A stretch of DNA of 64,000 nucleotides from Pseudomonas fluorescens (GTDB lineage Bacteria > Pseudomonadota > Gammaproteobacteria > Pseudomonadales > Pseudomonadaceae): assembly GCF_004683905.1 (NCBI RefSeq), contig NZ_CP038438.1:5332001-5396000 (forward strand), read 5' to 3'. The translations under genes and the position numbers were made by a program. The notes under the pieces are model-generated. The model saw only the letters and a program-made list of their open reading frames with translations, was not told the DNA's origin and ran no database searches. Below, in pieces: positions 31,298-40,159 of this stretch. The first letter of the stretch is position 1. Every line of letters begins with the position of its first letter.

Positions 31298-33196
31298 ATG
31301 CCCACGACGTTTCATGAGATTCCCCGCAAGCGCCCGACCACGCCCCTGCTCGACCGCGCGAACACGCCGGACGGCCTGCGCCGGTTAGGCGAAGCCGAGC
31401 TGGAAACCCTGGCCGATGAGTTGCGCCTGGAATTGCTCTACACGGTCGGTCAGACCGGTGGGCATTTCGGGGCCGGCCTGGGCGTCATCGAGCTGACCAT
31501 CGCGTTGCATTACGTCTTCGACACCCCGGATGACCGGTTGGTGTGGGACGTCGGTCATCAGGCGTATCCGCACAAGATCCTCACTGGTCGCCGCCAGCGC
31601 ATGGAAACCCTGCGTCAGAAGGACGGCATCGCCGCCTTCCCGCGTCGCGCCGAGAGCGAGTACGACACCTTTGGCGTCGGCCACTCCAGCACCTCGATCA
31701 GCGCAGCGCTGGGCATGGCAATTGCCGCCCGCCTGCAAAACAGCGATCGCAAGGCGATTGCGGTGATCGGTGACGGCGCGCTGACTGCCGGCATGGCCTT
31801 CGAGGCGCTGAACCACGCGCCGGAAGTCAACGCCAACATGCTTGTGATCCTCAACGACAACGACATGTCGATCTCGCGCAACGTCGGTGGCCTGTCTAAT
31901 TATCTGGCGAAGATTCTTTCCAGCCGTACTTACGCGAGCATGCGTGAGGGCAGCAAGAAAGTCCTGTCGCGCCTGCCCGGCGCCTGGGAAATCGCCCGTC
32001 GCACCGAAGAATATGCCAAAGGCATGCTGGTTCCCGGCACCCTGTTCGAAGAGCTGGGCTGGAACTACATCGGCCCGATCGACGGCCACGACCTGCCGAC
32101 CCTGATCGCCACCCTGCGCAACATGCGCGATCTGAAGGGCCCGCAGTTCCTGCACATCGTCACCAAGAAAGGCAAAGGCTTCGCCCCGGCGGAAGTCGAC
32201 CCGATCGGTTACCACGCGATCACCAAGCTCGAACCGCTCGACGCCCCGGCCGCTGCGCCGAAAAAGGCCGGCGGGCCGAAGTATTCGGCGGTGTTCGGCG
32301 AATGGCTGTGCGACATGGCCGCGGCTGATCCGCGCCTGGTCGGGATCACCCCGGCGATGAAGGAAGGCTCGGACCTGGTGGCGTTCAGCGAACGTTTCCC
32401 GCTGCGCTACTTCGACGTGGCGATTGCCGAACAGCACGCGGTGACGTTCGCCGCCGGCATGGCCTGCGAAGGCGCCAAACCGGTGGTGGCGATCTACTCG
32501 ACGTTCCTGCAACGCGGTTACGACCAGTTGGTGCATGACGTCGCGGTGCAGAACCTCGACGTGCTGTTCGCCATCGACCGCGCCGGTCTGGTGGGCGAAG
32601 ACGGCCCGACCCACGCCGGCAGCTTCGATCTGTCTTACCTGCGCTGCATTCCGGGCATGGTCATCATGACCCCAAGCGATGAAAACGAACTGCGCAAGAT
32701 GCTCACCACCGGCCACCTGTACAACGGCCCGGCGGCGGTGCGCTACCCGCGTGGCACCGGCCCGAACGCGACCATCGACAAGGATCTCGAGCCGATCGAA
32801 ATCGGCAAGGGCATCGTCCGCCGCCAGGGCAGCAAAGTCGCTTTGCTGGTGTTCGGCGTGCAACTGACCGAAGCGCTGAAAGTCGCCAAGAAGCTGGATG
32901 CGACCGTGGTCGACATGCGCTTCGTCAAGCCGCTGGATGAGGCACTGGTGCGCGAAATCGCCGGCAACCACGAATTGCTGGTGACGATCGAAGAGAACGC
33001 GGTCATGGGCGGTGCCGGTGGCGCGGTCAGCGAATTCCTGGCGCGCGAGAACATTCTCAAGTCGATGCTGCATCTGGGCTTGCCGGACATTTACGTCGAG
33101 CACGCGAAACCGGCGCAGATGCTGGCCGAGTGCGGGCTGGACGAAGCGGGAATCGAAGCTTCGATTCGTGAGCGTCTGGAACTGCTCAACAAGTAA
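31298..33196 (+). CDS. dxs: 1-deoxy-D-xylulose-5-phosphate synthase
   Basis: The 632-residue thiamine-diphosphate enzyme that starts the MEP route to isoprenoids, thiamine and pyridoxal by joining pyruvate and glyceraldehyde 3-phosphate. The TPP-binding motif GDGALTAGMAFEALNH with a later NDNDMSISRNVG is clear, as is DVAIAEQHAVTFAAGMACEG in the pyrimidine domain. Length and termini are as expected. A very strong REPIN hairpin follows. Confidence 0.97.
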   Translation: MPTTFHEIPRKRPTTPLLDRANTPDGLRRLGEAELETLADELRLELLYTVGQTGGHFGAGLGVIELTIALHYVFDTPDDRLVWDVGHQAYPHKILTGRRQRMETLRQKDGIAAFPRRAESEYDTFGVGHSSTSISAALGMAIAARLQNSDRKAIAVIGDGALTAGMAFEALNHAPEVNANMLVILNDNDMSISRNVGGLSNYLAKILSSRTYASMREGSKKVLSRLPGAWEIARRTEEYAKGMLVPGTLFEELGWNYIGPIDGHDLPTLIATLRNMRDLKGPQFLHIVTKKGKGFAPAEVDPIGYHAITKLEPLDAPAAAPKKAGGPKYSAVFGEWLCDMAAADPRLVGITPAMKEGSDLVAFSERFPLRYFDVAIAEQHAVTFAAGMACEGAKPVVAIYSTFLQRGYDQLVHDVAVQNLDVLFAIDRAGLVGEDGPTHAGSFDLSYLRCIPGMVIMTPSDENELRKMLTTGHLYNGPAAVRYPRGTGPNATIDKDLEPIEIGKGIVRRQGSKVALLVFGVQLTEALKVAKKLDATVVDMRFVKPLDEALVREIAGNHELLVTIEENAVMGGAGGAVSEFLARENILKSMLHLGLPDIYVEHAKPAQMLAECGLDEAGIEASIRERLELLNK

Positions 33197-33210
33197 CACG
33201 CAATACCCAT

Positions 33211-33297
33211 GTGGGAGCGGGCTTGCTCGCGAAGGCGCCGGTTCAGTCGATGATGAGTTGACTGAACCGGCGCCTTCGCGAGCAAGCCCGCTCCCAC
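33211..33297. repeat. REPIN with 38-bp perfect arms
   Basis: An inverted pair whose arms match without a mismatch over 38 bases, from GTGGGAGCGGGCTTGCTCGC through AAGGCGCCGGTTCAGTC (33211-33248), around an 11-base spacer, to 33297. It stands between dxs and the btuB-like gene. Confidence 0.95.
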
Positions 33298-33306
33298 ATT
33301 TGATTT

Positions 33307-35220
33307 GTGTACATCAGAAATATCCACTGGAACACCGATGAACCTCTCGCGCCTCGCCCTGCCCTTCTTCTGCTGCCAGCCACCAGCACCCTCGCCGACA
33401 GCTTCGAACGCGATCAGGCCCTGAAGCTGCCCGACACGCTGATCAGCGCCAACCGCCAGGTCGAAGCGCGCAACGACAGCAGCGCCGCCAACACCGTGTT
33501 CACCCGCGAAGACATCGACCGCCTGCAACCGGGCAGCGTCACCGATCTGCTGCAGCGGGTGCCGGGTGTGCAAGTAGCGCAGGCCGGTGGGCGCGGTAGC
33601 CTGCCGGGGATCTACATTCGCGGCACGCAATCGGCGCAGAGTCTGGTGCTGGTCGACGGCCAGCGCATCGGCAGTTCGACCTCCGGCGACAGCAACCTGC
33701 AGCACCTGAACATCGACCAGATCGAACGCGTGGAAGTGTTGCGCGGTTCGCGCTCGGTGATTTACGGCAGCGATGCGATTGGCGGGGTGATTCAGATTTT
33801 CACCCGGCGCGGCAACGAGCAAGGCCTGCAGCCGCGCTTGCACGTCGGCTTCGGCAGCAACCAGACCTGGGAACGCGGCCTCGGCCTGTCCGGTGGCGAT
33901 GACAAGACCCGCTTCAACCTGGGCGCCAGCCTCGATGACACCGCTGGCCTCGACCGCACTCACGAGTCCTATCCCAGCGACGGCGATCACGATGCCTACC
34001 GCAATAAATCCGTCAGCCTGAGCCTCAGCCATGCGCTGACCGATGACATCGAGGTCGGCGCCAACCTGCTGGATAACCGCGGCAAAAGCGAGTTTGACAA
34101 CCCGTTCGGCCGCTTCGACACGAGCACCTTCGAGTCGGTGCAACAGCAGCCCTACAGCGACTTCAACGTCAGCAGTGTCAGCGGCTACGTCGATGCGCGG
34201 GCCAACGAAATCTGGAAAACCCGCATCGAATTCGGTCACACCGAGAACCGCGAGAAGACCCTCGACAAGCTCAGCGACGAGCGCACGGTGTTCAACACCT
34301 ATCGCGACTCGGTGAACTGGCAGAACGACCTGACCCTGGATGCGCGCAACAGCCTGATTCTCGGCGGCGACTGGTACGAAGACCGGGTCAACAGCAGCAC
34401 CGCATTCAACGAAGACAGCCGCTGGAACCGCGCCGCGTTCATCCAGCATCGTTATCAGGCCGACAGCTTCTCCACCGAACTGGGCCTGCGTCACGACGAC
34501 AACCAGCAGTTCGGCAGCCAGAACACCTGGAGCGGCACTTTTAGCCTGCCGCTGAACCCGGACAACGATCTGTTGCTGAGCTACAGCGAAGGCTTCCGCG
34601 CGCCGACCTTCAACGACCTGTACTACCCGGACTTCAGCAACCCGGATCTGAAGCCGGAAACCTCGAAAAGCTACGAGCTGCAATGGCGCAGTCAGTTGAG
34701 CGATTGCAGTCGGCTGGAGGCGTCGATTTACCGCACGGATCTGCAAGACGCGATCATCTTCGGCAGCAACTCACGCCCGGAGAACGTGGCCTCGGCGCGG
34801 ATCAATGGCTTTGAAGCGGCGCTGAAACAGGAACTGTTCGGCTGGCAGAGCAATCTCGGTGTGGCGATTATCGACCCGCGTGATCGCGATACCGGGCACA
34901 CCCTGGCGCGTCGTGCGCGGCGCACGATGAGTTGGGATCTGGATCGACAGTTTGACCGGTTGGGCGTCGGCGCGAGCTGGCAATTGGTCAGCGGCAGTTA
35001 CGACGATCTGAACAACACCCAGCCGTTGGGTGGCTACGGCACGCTTGGACTGCGCAGCAACTGGGCGCTGAATCGCGAGATCAAACTGGATCTGAAGGTC
35101 GAGAATCTGCTGGACAAGAGTTACAGCCGTGCGCTGTACAGCTATGACGGCAACCAGTATGGCTATCGCGAGGAAGGTCGGGCGTGGGTGTTTGGGGTGA
35201 CCTGGACACCGGGGCTTTGA
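33307..35220 (+). CDS. btuB: TonB-dependent receptor, BtuB-like; start region probably frameshifted
   Basis: An outer-membrane receptor of about 614 mature residues. The plug domain is clear (LPDTLISANRQVEARN; LLQRVPGVQVAQAGGRGS; IYIRGTQSAQSLVLVDGQRI; VLRGSRSVIYGSDAIGGVIQ), followed by a beta-barrel ending in aromatic residues near the C terminus (REEGRAWVFGVTWTPGL). BtuB proteins take up cobalamin. The only in-frame start is a GTG at 33307, giving no normal signal peptide. The ATG at 33338 opens MNLSRLALP in another frame; adding one base near 33362-33364 would join it to LLLLPATSTLA and make a perfect signal peptide. The gene may thus be out of frame here, or the base may be a sequence error. 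A BtuF-like gene lies downstream. Confidence 0.8.
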   Translation: MYIRNIHWNTDEPLAPRPALLLLPATSTLADSFERDQALKLPDTLISANRQVEARNDSSAANTVFTREDIDRLQPGSVTDLLQRVPGVQVAQAGGRGSLPGIYIRGTQSAQSLVLVDGQRIGSSTSGDSNLQHLNIDQIERVEVLRGSRSVIYGSDAIGGVIQIFTRRGNEQGLQPRLHVGFGSNQTWERGLGLSGGDDKTRFNLGASLDDTAGLDRTHESYPSDGDHDAYRNKSVSLSLSHALTDDIEVGANLLDNRGKSEFDNPFGRFDTSTFESVQQQPYSDFNVSSVSGYVDARANEIWKTRIEFGHTENREKTLDKLSDERTVFNTYRDSVNWQNDLTLDARNSLILGGDWYEDRVNSSTAFNEDSRWNRAAFIQHRYQADSFSTELGLRHDDNQQFGSQNTWSGTFSLPLNPDNDLLLSYSEGFRAPTFNDLYYPDFSNPDLKPETSKSYELQWRSQLSDCSRLEASIYRTDLQDAIIFGSNSRPENVASARINGFEAALKQELFGWQSNLGVAIIDPRDRDTGHTLARRARRTMSWDLDRQFDRLGVGASWQLVSGSYDDLNNTQPLGGYGTLGLRSNWALNREIKLDLKVENLLDKSYSRALYSYDGNQYGYREEGRAWVFGVTWTPGL

Positions 35221-35248
35221 TCCGGAATTGACGCTGTTTTGACTGGCC

Positions 35249-35318
35249 TCTTCGCGAGCAAGCCCGCTCCCACAGGGGTAACGCATTCCAACTGTGGGAG
35301 CGGGCTTGCTCGCGAAGA
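35249..35318. repeat. REPIN between the btuB-like and btuF-like genes
   Basis: Inverted REP pair, TCTTCGCGAGCAAGCCCGCT and its complement, with arms of about 26 bases and a short spacer. The convergent genes on both sides end within 30 bases of it, so it may act as a two-way terminator. Confidence 0.9.
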
Positions 35319-35331
35319 ATTCACCTCGGTC

Positions 35332-36132
35332 TCAGCGCTCAGGCGCGATCAATTGGCAGAGTTTGGCAGTGGCATCAATCATTTGGCCGCTTGGGCGCTC
35401 AAGGCCTTTATCGGTAACCAACAGTAGTTTCCCTTGCTTCACTGCGGCTACCTGCGGCCAGGCCTTCCACGCATCGAGCTGGGCCTGATCACCGGCCAGA
35501 ATCACCTGCGGATTGCGCTGCAACACGGCTTCGATGCTGACCTGCGGCGCCGGCAAACTCAGATCGGCAAACACATTGCGTGCGCCGCAGACTTCGAGCG
35601 CATCGCTGATGATCTGCCCGCCACCGACGGTGTACAGCGGCTTGTCCCAGACTTGATAGAACACGGTCAGCGGCGTGTCCCGGCGATAGCGTTGGCGCAG
35701 GTCATCGAGCTTCTGGCGCAGATCCGCCGCCAGTGTCACACCACGTTCAGGCCGGCCGAGTTGCGCGGCAATGGCTTCGATCTGTGCAGAAAGCTGTTCG
35801 AGATTGTGCGGTTCGGCGACGTAGGTCGGGATGTTCAGGCGTTTGAGCTGATCGCGTTGCGCCGGGCCGACACTGCCGGGCCACAACAGCAACAAATCGG
35901 GCTTCAAACTGAGCAGACGCTCCATGTCCAGCTGACCGTAGCGGCCCACTGACGGGACATCCTTGAGCGCGGCAGGACGCTCGCCAGCATCGAGCACGCC
36001 AACCAGCAGATCAGCCGAGCCCAGCTCGATAACGATTTCAGACAGAGAAGGCGCGAGACTGACCACTCGCAGACTCGCCAGCACCGGGCCGGCGCAGGCC
36101 AGCAGCAGAACCGCCAGCCACAGACGACGCAT
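35332..36132 (-). CDS. btuF: Periplasmic cobalamin-binding protein, BtuF-like
   Basis: A 266-residue periplasmic binding protein of the helical-backbone (TroA/BtuF) class. The signal peptide is LWLAVLLLACAGPVLA, and the mature part starts SLRVVSLAPSLSEIVIELGS, then SVGRYGQLDMERLLSLKPDL, a typical B12 or iron-chelate carrier pattern. The later NVFADLSLPAPQVSIEAVLQ matches the BtuF second lobe. The ATG at 36132 overlaps the stop of the preceding membrane-protein gene by one base (TGATG). With the BtuB-like receptor nearby it points to cobalamin uptake; the inner-membrane BtuCD is not in the window. Confidence 0.87.
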   Translation of the reverse strand: MRRLWLAVLLLACAGPVLASLRVVSLAPSLSEIVIELGSADLLVGVLDAGERPAALKDVPSVGRYGQLDMERLLSLKPDLLLLWPGSVGPAQRDQLKRLNIPTYVAEPHNLEQLSAQIEAIAAQLGRPERGVTLAADLRQKLDDLRQRYRRDTPLTVFYQVWDKPLYTVGGGQIISDALEVCGARNVFADLSLPAPQVSIEAVLQRNPQVILAGDQAQLDAWKAWPQVAAVKQGKLLLVTDKGLERPSGQMIDATAKLCQLIAPER

Positions 36133-36551
36133 CAGCCGAGTTGACGCGGGATGCGATAGAGGTAGAACAGCACCGCCGTGGACAGCGCCAGCAGCATCAG
36201 CGGTACGGCTTCGAGGCCGACGAACACCGCCAGCGCACCGATCCATGCCGGCAACGATGCCGCGAGCAATGCAATACGGCGCTGAGTGGCCAAAGCAATC
36301 CAGGCCGCCGGTTCATCAGGGGTGTCGAGGGCTTTCTGCGTGGCGATCAACGCGTGCTTGTAGCGGCCGAAAAACTTCAGACTGACAAACATCGAGGCCA
36401 CGCCGGCAATGAACAACGGCATGGCCAGCACCGGCAGAATGCCTTCGCCCTGGCCGAACAGGCCATTCAGGACAAACAGGGGTACCAGCGCCAGCGCCAG
36501 GTATTTCCACCAGTCGACCGCCAGACGGCGGCGCACCTGACCGCGGGTCAC
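36132..36551 (-). CDS. Small integral membrane protein
   Basis: A 139-residue protein with about four hydrophobic segments (YLALALVPLFVLNGLFG; ILPVLAMPLFIAGVASMFVS; IALLAASLPAWIGALAVFVG; VPLMLLALSTAVLFYLYRI). I recognise no family beyond a conserved Pseudomonas membrane protein. The GTG at 36551 overlaps the ribA stop by GTGA, so it is translated together with ribA and followed directly by the btuF-like gene; earlier in-frame starts would lie inside ribA and code for an unlikely Arg-rich tail. Confidence 0.7.
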   Translation of the reverse strand: MTRGQVRRRLAVDWWKYLALALVPLFVLNGLFGQGEGILPVLAMPLFIAGVASMFVSLKFFGRYKHALIATQKALDTPDEPAAWIALATQRRIALLAASLPAWIGALAVFVGLEAVPLMLLALSTAVLFYLYRIPRQLG

Positions 36552-37165
36552 GCGCGGTCGACCTCGCCCTGATGCTCGTTGCCCATCATGTGGTCGAGCT
36601 TGCTGGCCTTGGTCGCCAGGTACAGTTTGTTGTGCGGGTTGTGGCCGGTGTGCAGCGGCACGCGCTCGGCGACGACGATGCCCATGTCGGTCAGGGCTTT
36701 GACCTTGCGCGGGTTGTTGGTCATCAGACGCAGCGACTTCACACCCAGATGCTCGAGCATCGGCAGGCACATGGCGTAGTCACGCTGATCGGCGGCAAAG
36801 CCCAGACGCTCGTTGGCTTCAACGGTGTCGGCGCCGCCGTCCTGCAACTCGTAGGCGCGGATCTTGTTCAGCAGACCGATGCCGCGACCTTCCTGACGCA
36901 GGTACAGCAGCACGCCACGGCCTTCACGGGCGATGGCCTTGAGCGCCGCTTCGAGTTGCGAGCCGCAGTCGCAGCGCTGGCTGAACAGCGCATCACCGGT
37001 CAGGCACTCGGAGTGCAACCGGCCGAGAACCGGGGCACCGTCGGCGAAATCACCCAGGCTCAGCACAACGTGCTCGCGGCCGGTAGCCTCATCGAGAAAA
37101 CCGTGCATGGTGAATTGCGCAAAAGGCGTTGGCAGCTTGGAAGCGGCGACAAAAACGACAGGCAC
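36548..37165 (-). CDS. ribA: GTP cyclohydrolase II
   Basis: A 205-residue enzyme that opens GTP in the first step of riboflavin synthesis. The zinc ligands are visible in HSECLTGDALFSQRCDCGSQ (Cys pattern C-x10-C-x-C), and the catalytic region YLRQEGRGIGLLNKIRAYEL with TNNPRKVKAL is complete. It is needed because the ribBA protein in the same window has lost these cysteines in its second half. It starts the unit ribA-membrane protein-btuF-like. Confidence 0.96.
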   Translation of the reverse strand: MPVVFVAASKLPTPFAQFTMHGFLDEATGREHVVLSLGDFADGAPVLGRLHSECLTGDALFSQRCDCGSQLEAALKAIAREGRGVLLYLRQEGRGIGLLNKIRAYELQDGGADTVEANERLGFAADQRDYAMCLPMLEHLGVKSLRLMTNNPRKVKALTDMGIVVAERVPLHTGHNPHNKLYLATKASKLDHMMGNEHQGEVDRA

Positions 37166-37299
37166 CGGTGTGCTCCTGATCTAAAAGTCTGAAAATTCGC
37201 AGGCCGGCATTGTAACAGCAGGTTCCTGCAGACGCTTAGGCTGAATTATCGGGCATAACGATCAAAAAGTTTGATAACACCCGACTTGCCTGGCCCCCC

Positions 37300-37388
37300 T
37301 GTGGGAGCGGGCTTGCTCGCGAAGGCGTCGTGTCAGTCGGCAATAGGCTGGCGGAACCACCGTATTCGCGAGCAAGCCCGCTCCCACA
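37300..37388. repeat. REPIN between ribA and the solute-binding protein gene
   Basis: Inverted REP pair with outer arms TGTGGGAGCGGGCTTGCTCG and complement and a less symmetric centre. It fills most of the 238-base gap with the ribA leader. Confidence 0.9.
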
Positions 37389-37403
37389 GGGGGGACGGCC
37401 CTG

Positions 37404-38141
37404 TCAGTTCGGCTCGAACGGATACGGCTGCTTCCACTGTTCGAAAATTGGCTTCAGCTCGCCGCTCTTGACCAACTGCTCCATGCGCCGGTCGAACACT
37501 GCCATCAACATGCGCGCTTGCGGTGTGTTGGCGAAGCACAGGTACAGCGGCAGTTCGGCGATATGCGTCTTGCGAAACTGCGTCGGTTCCCTGGCCCGGC
37601 CAAGCACGTAATCGATTTCGGTCAAAGCATCGATGTAATAGTCGGCGCGGTTGTGGGTGAGCATCGAGAGGATCCCGGTACGTCGCACGACCTCGTTGAA
37701 GTTGCGCACGCCGGGTAGATAATTCTGATAGTCGTAACCACGAACCCAGGCCAGCCGATATTGACCGAGGGTTTCCGGGGTCGGTGCTGGATTACTCGCC
37801 AGGCCCAGGGCGTAGATGTGGTCGGTGTCGAAATTCCAGCGCGGATAGAGCAGGTCGCTGAATTCTTCATGATAAGAACCGACACAAGCATCGACCTCGC
37901 CACGCTGGGCCAGCCCAACTGAACGAGTGTACGGTTCGCTGCGAATGTCGAGTTTCACTCCCGCCGGTTCGAACACCTTGCGCAGCACGTCCCAGCCCAG
38001 GCCGTGGCCGTCGGCGGCGGTGTAGTCTTCCCAGTCTTCGCTGGCCAGATGGATGACCGACGGCGCGTGCGCGGTTTCCTGCGCACTGGCGACAGTGCCC
38101 AGCAAAGTCAGAAACACCAGCGCCAGCCAGCGTCGAGCCAT
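37404..38141 (-). CDS. Periplasmic amino-acid-type solute-binding protein
   Basis: A 245-residue protein with a signal peptide (WLALVFLTLLGTVASAQE) and the bilobal family-3 solute-binding fold (IHLASEDWEDYTAADGHGLG; GWDVLRKVFEPAGVKLDIRS; SEPYTRSVGLAQRGEVDACV). It lacks neighbouring permease or ATPase genes, so it may be an orphan binding protein, as many Pseudomonas copies are. The ATG at 38141 starts the signal peptide; upstream in-frame codons belong to pgpA in another frame. The ligand is unknown. Confidence 0.85.
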   Translation of the reverse strand: MARRWLALVFLTLLGTVASAQETAHAPSVIHLASEDWEDYTAADGHGLGWDVLRKVFEPAGVKLDIRSEPYTRSVGLAQRGEVDACVGSYHEEFSDLLYPRWNFDTDHIYALGLASNPAPTPETLGQYRLAWVRGYDYQNYLPGVRNFNEVVRRTGILSMLTHNRADYYIDALTEIDYVLGRAREPTQFRKTHIAELPLYLCFANTPQARMLMAVFDRRMEQLVKSGELKPIFEQWKQPYPFEPN

Positions 38142-38175
38142 CCCTAGTCTCCTCACTGAACCCGGACAATCCGGA

Positions 38176-38679
38176 TCAGGCGAAAATCCACACCAGTCCC
38201 TGCATCGCCAGCCAGGCGAACACGCCGGCCAGCACGTCGTCGAGCATGATGCCGACGCCGCCATGGACATGCCGGTCGATCCAGCGAATCGGCCACGGCT
38301 TGAGAATGTCGAAGAAACGGAACACCAGAAAACCCGCGAGCAACCAGTACCAGCCCTCCGGCACCAGCCACAGGGTGATCCACATCCCGACCATTTCGTC
38401 CCAGACGATGCCTTCATGGTCGTGGACCCGCAGATCGTCGGCGACCTTGCCGCACAGCCAGAAGCCGAACAGCATGGTGATTCCGAGCATCAGCCAGTAA
38501 CCCCAGTCGGGCAACATCTGCCACAACGGGATAAAGGGTAGCGCAACTAACGAACCCCACGTGCCCGGCGCTTTCGGCAAGGTGCCGGAGCCGAAGCCGA
38601 ACGCGAGGAAATGCCAGGGATTGCGCCAGACCGACGGCGGAACGAATTCGGCCGGAACCTGTTTCGGGTGATCTGTCAC
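38176..38679 (-). CDS. pgpA: Phosphatidylglycerophosphatase A
   Basis: A 167-residue inner-membrane enzyme that removes phosphate from phosphatidylglycerophosphate to give phosphatidylglycerol. PgpA features are FGSGTLPKAPGTWGSLVALP near the N terminus, VHDHEGIVWDEMVGMWITLW in the middle and IMLDDVLAGVFAWLAM at the end, where the aspartates bind the metal. It overlaps thiL by ATGA, the usual thiL-pgpA order of Pseudomonas. Confidence 0.96.
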   Translation of the reverse strand: MTDHPKQVPAEFVPPSVWRNPWHFLAFGFGSGTLPKAPGTWGSLVALPFIPLWQMLPDWGYWLMLGITMLFGFWLCGKVADDLRVHDHEGIVWDEMVGMWITLWLVPEGWYWLLAGFLVFRFFDILKPWPIRWIDRHVHGGVGIMLDDVLAGVFAWLAMQGLVWIFA

Positions 38680-39641
38680 GGTGTCTCCTGAAAATGTTGA
38701 TAACCCCGGATTTGCGGGGTGATGTCGTGTCCTTCGCGATCCAGCAGGACCACACCCTGGCCCTGCGCCACACGCCCGATCACATGGATCGGCCAGCCAT
38801 CGGCCAGCAGCGCCGGCAACTCGACGGACGGTAGCGTGAAGGCCAGCACATAGTCATCGCCGCCGCTCAACGCCGCCCGTTCGGCACCGCGCTGACCGAG
38901 AAACGCCACTAAAGCATCGGACAACGGTACGCGCTCGCGTTCAACCTCAAGCCGCACCTGCGAAGCCAGAGCGATATGGCCGCAATCGGCAAGCAGGCCA
39001 TCGGAGATATCCAGGGCCGAGGTGGCCTTGCCGCGCAAGGCCTGACCGAGCCCGAGTTGCGGTTGCGGCGCCCAGTAATGACTGAGCAGCGGCTCGGCAA
39101 TATCAGTGTCGGCTTCACGCTGGCCAAGCACCAGCGGCAAGGCACCGGCGGCATTGCCCAGTTCGCCGCCAACACAAAGCAGATCACCCGGTTGTGCGCC
39201 GCTGCGGGTCAAGGCCTGCCCGGCCGGCACCCGACCGAACACCGTGACCGTCAGGCTCAACGGCCCACGCGTGGTGTCGCCGCCGACCAGCGCGACGCTG
39301 CAGCACTGCGCCATGCGGTTCAAACCGCGGGCATAGGCTTGCAGCCAATCGGCGGTCACCGTCGGCACAGTCAGGGCAAGGGTAAAGGCAACGGGCGTGG
39401 CGCCCATGGCGGCCAGGTCGCTGACCGCAACGGCCAGCGAGCGCTGACCGAGCAGAAATGGATCGCAGGGATCGGCGAAGTGCACGCCGGCCACCAGCGT
39501 ATCGGTGGAAATCGCCAGCTGTTCCCCGGGGGGAACCGCCAGCAAGGCGCAGTCGTCGCCGATCCCCAGGGCAACGCCCTCGCCGCCCTGCGCACAAGGC
39601 GCGACGGCGAAGAAATTGCGGATCAGCTCAAACTCGCCCAT
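38676..39641 (-). CDS. thiL: Thiamine-monophosphate kinase
   Basis: A 321-residue kinase that makes thiamine diphosphate from the monophosphate with ATP. It shows the ThiL/PurM-fold motifs: GIGDDCALLAVPPGEQLAIS, then DTLVAGVHFADPCDPFLLGQ, LVGGDTTRGPLSLTVTVFGR and ALDISDGLLADCGHIA. It sits between nusB (17-base gap) and pgpA (4-base overlap). Confidence 0.96.
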   Translation of the reverse strand: MGEFELIRNFFAVAPCAQGGEGVALGIGDDCALLAVPPGEQLAISTDTLVAGVHFADPCDPFLLGQRSLAVAVSDLAAMGATPVAFTLALTVPTVTADWLQAYARGLNRMAQCCSVALVGGDTTRGPLSLTVTVFGRVPAGQALTRSGAQPGDLLCVGGELGNAAGALPLVLGQREADTDIAEPLLSHYWAPQPQLGLGQALRGKATSALDISDGLLADCGHIALASQVRLEVERERVPLSDALVAFLGQRGAERAALSGGDDYVLAFTLPSVELPALLADGWPIHVIGRVAQGQGVVLLDREGHDITPQIRGYQHFQETP

Positions 39642-39658
39642 GAGGTCTCAAGCGCGTA

Positions 39659-40159
39659 TCAGCGCTTGAACGCCTTCACTTCAGCTTCACGCAGGCGCGG
39701 AGCCAGCTTGTCGAGTACGCCGTTGACGAACTTGTGGCCGTCGGTCGAACCGAAGACTTTCGCCAGCTCGATACCTTCGTTGATCACAACGCGGTACGGC
39801 ACATCGACGCGCTTGAGCAGCTCCCAGGTGGACAGGCGCAGAACCGCCAGTTCAACCGGGTCCAGCTCTTCGATTTCGATGTCCAGGCACGGCTTGAGCG
39901 CGGTGTCGATTTCAGTCTTGAACTGCGGAACCCCGTGCAGGATCTCGCGGAAGTAAGCGCCATCGACATCGGTGAAATCGTTATCAACGCGGAACTGCGC
40001 TTCGATCTCGTTCAGCGAAGCCTTGGCCATGTGCCACTGATACAGGGCCTGAGTCGCGAGCTGACGGGCTTCGCGACGCTTGACGCTTTTCGATGGCTTG
40101 CCGGCATCCGCAGGTTTCGGATCGCGCGGGTTGAAACGATCGCTATCGTCGCTAATCAC
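39659..40159 (-). CDS. nusB: Transcription antitermination factor NusB
   Basis: A 166-residue RNA-binding protein that acts with NusE (S10) on boxA sites of rRNA operons. The fold is recognisable from RREARQLATQALYQWHMAKA and FREILHGVPQFKTEIDTALK, with the C-terminal VPYRVVINEGIELAKVFGST and KFVNGVLDKLAPRLR. It overlaps ribH by 4 bases, the conserved ribH-nusB pairing. Confidence 0.96.
   Translation of the reverse strand: MISDDSDRFNPRDPKPADAGKPSKSVKRREARQLATQALYQWHMAKASLNEIEAQFRVDNDFTDVDGAYFREILHGVPQFKTEIDTALKPCLDIEIEELDPVELAVLRLSTWELLKRVDVPYRVVINEGIELAKVFGSTDGHKFVNGVLDKLAPRLREAEVKAFKR

Noticed and set aside
31385..33199. A 604-codon open frame opposite dxs
   Set aside because: dxs is complete with TPP motifs on the other strand; the antisense text is repetitive and domain-free.
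33197..33337. Cobalamin riboswitch before the btuB-like gene
   Set aside because: The gap is almost wholly filled by a REPIN; there is no B12-box sequence.
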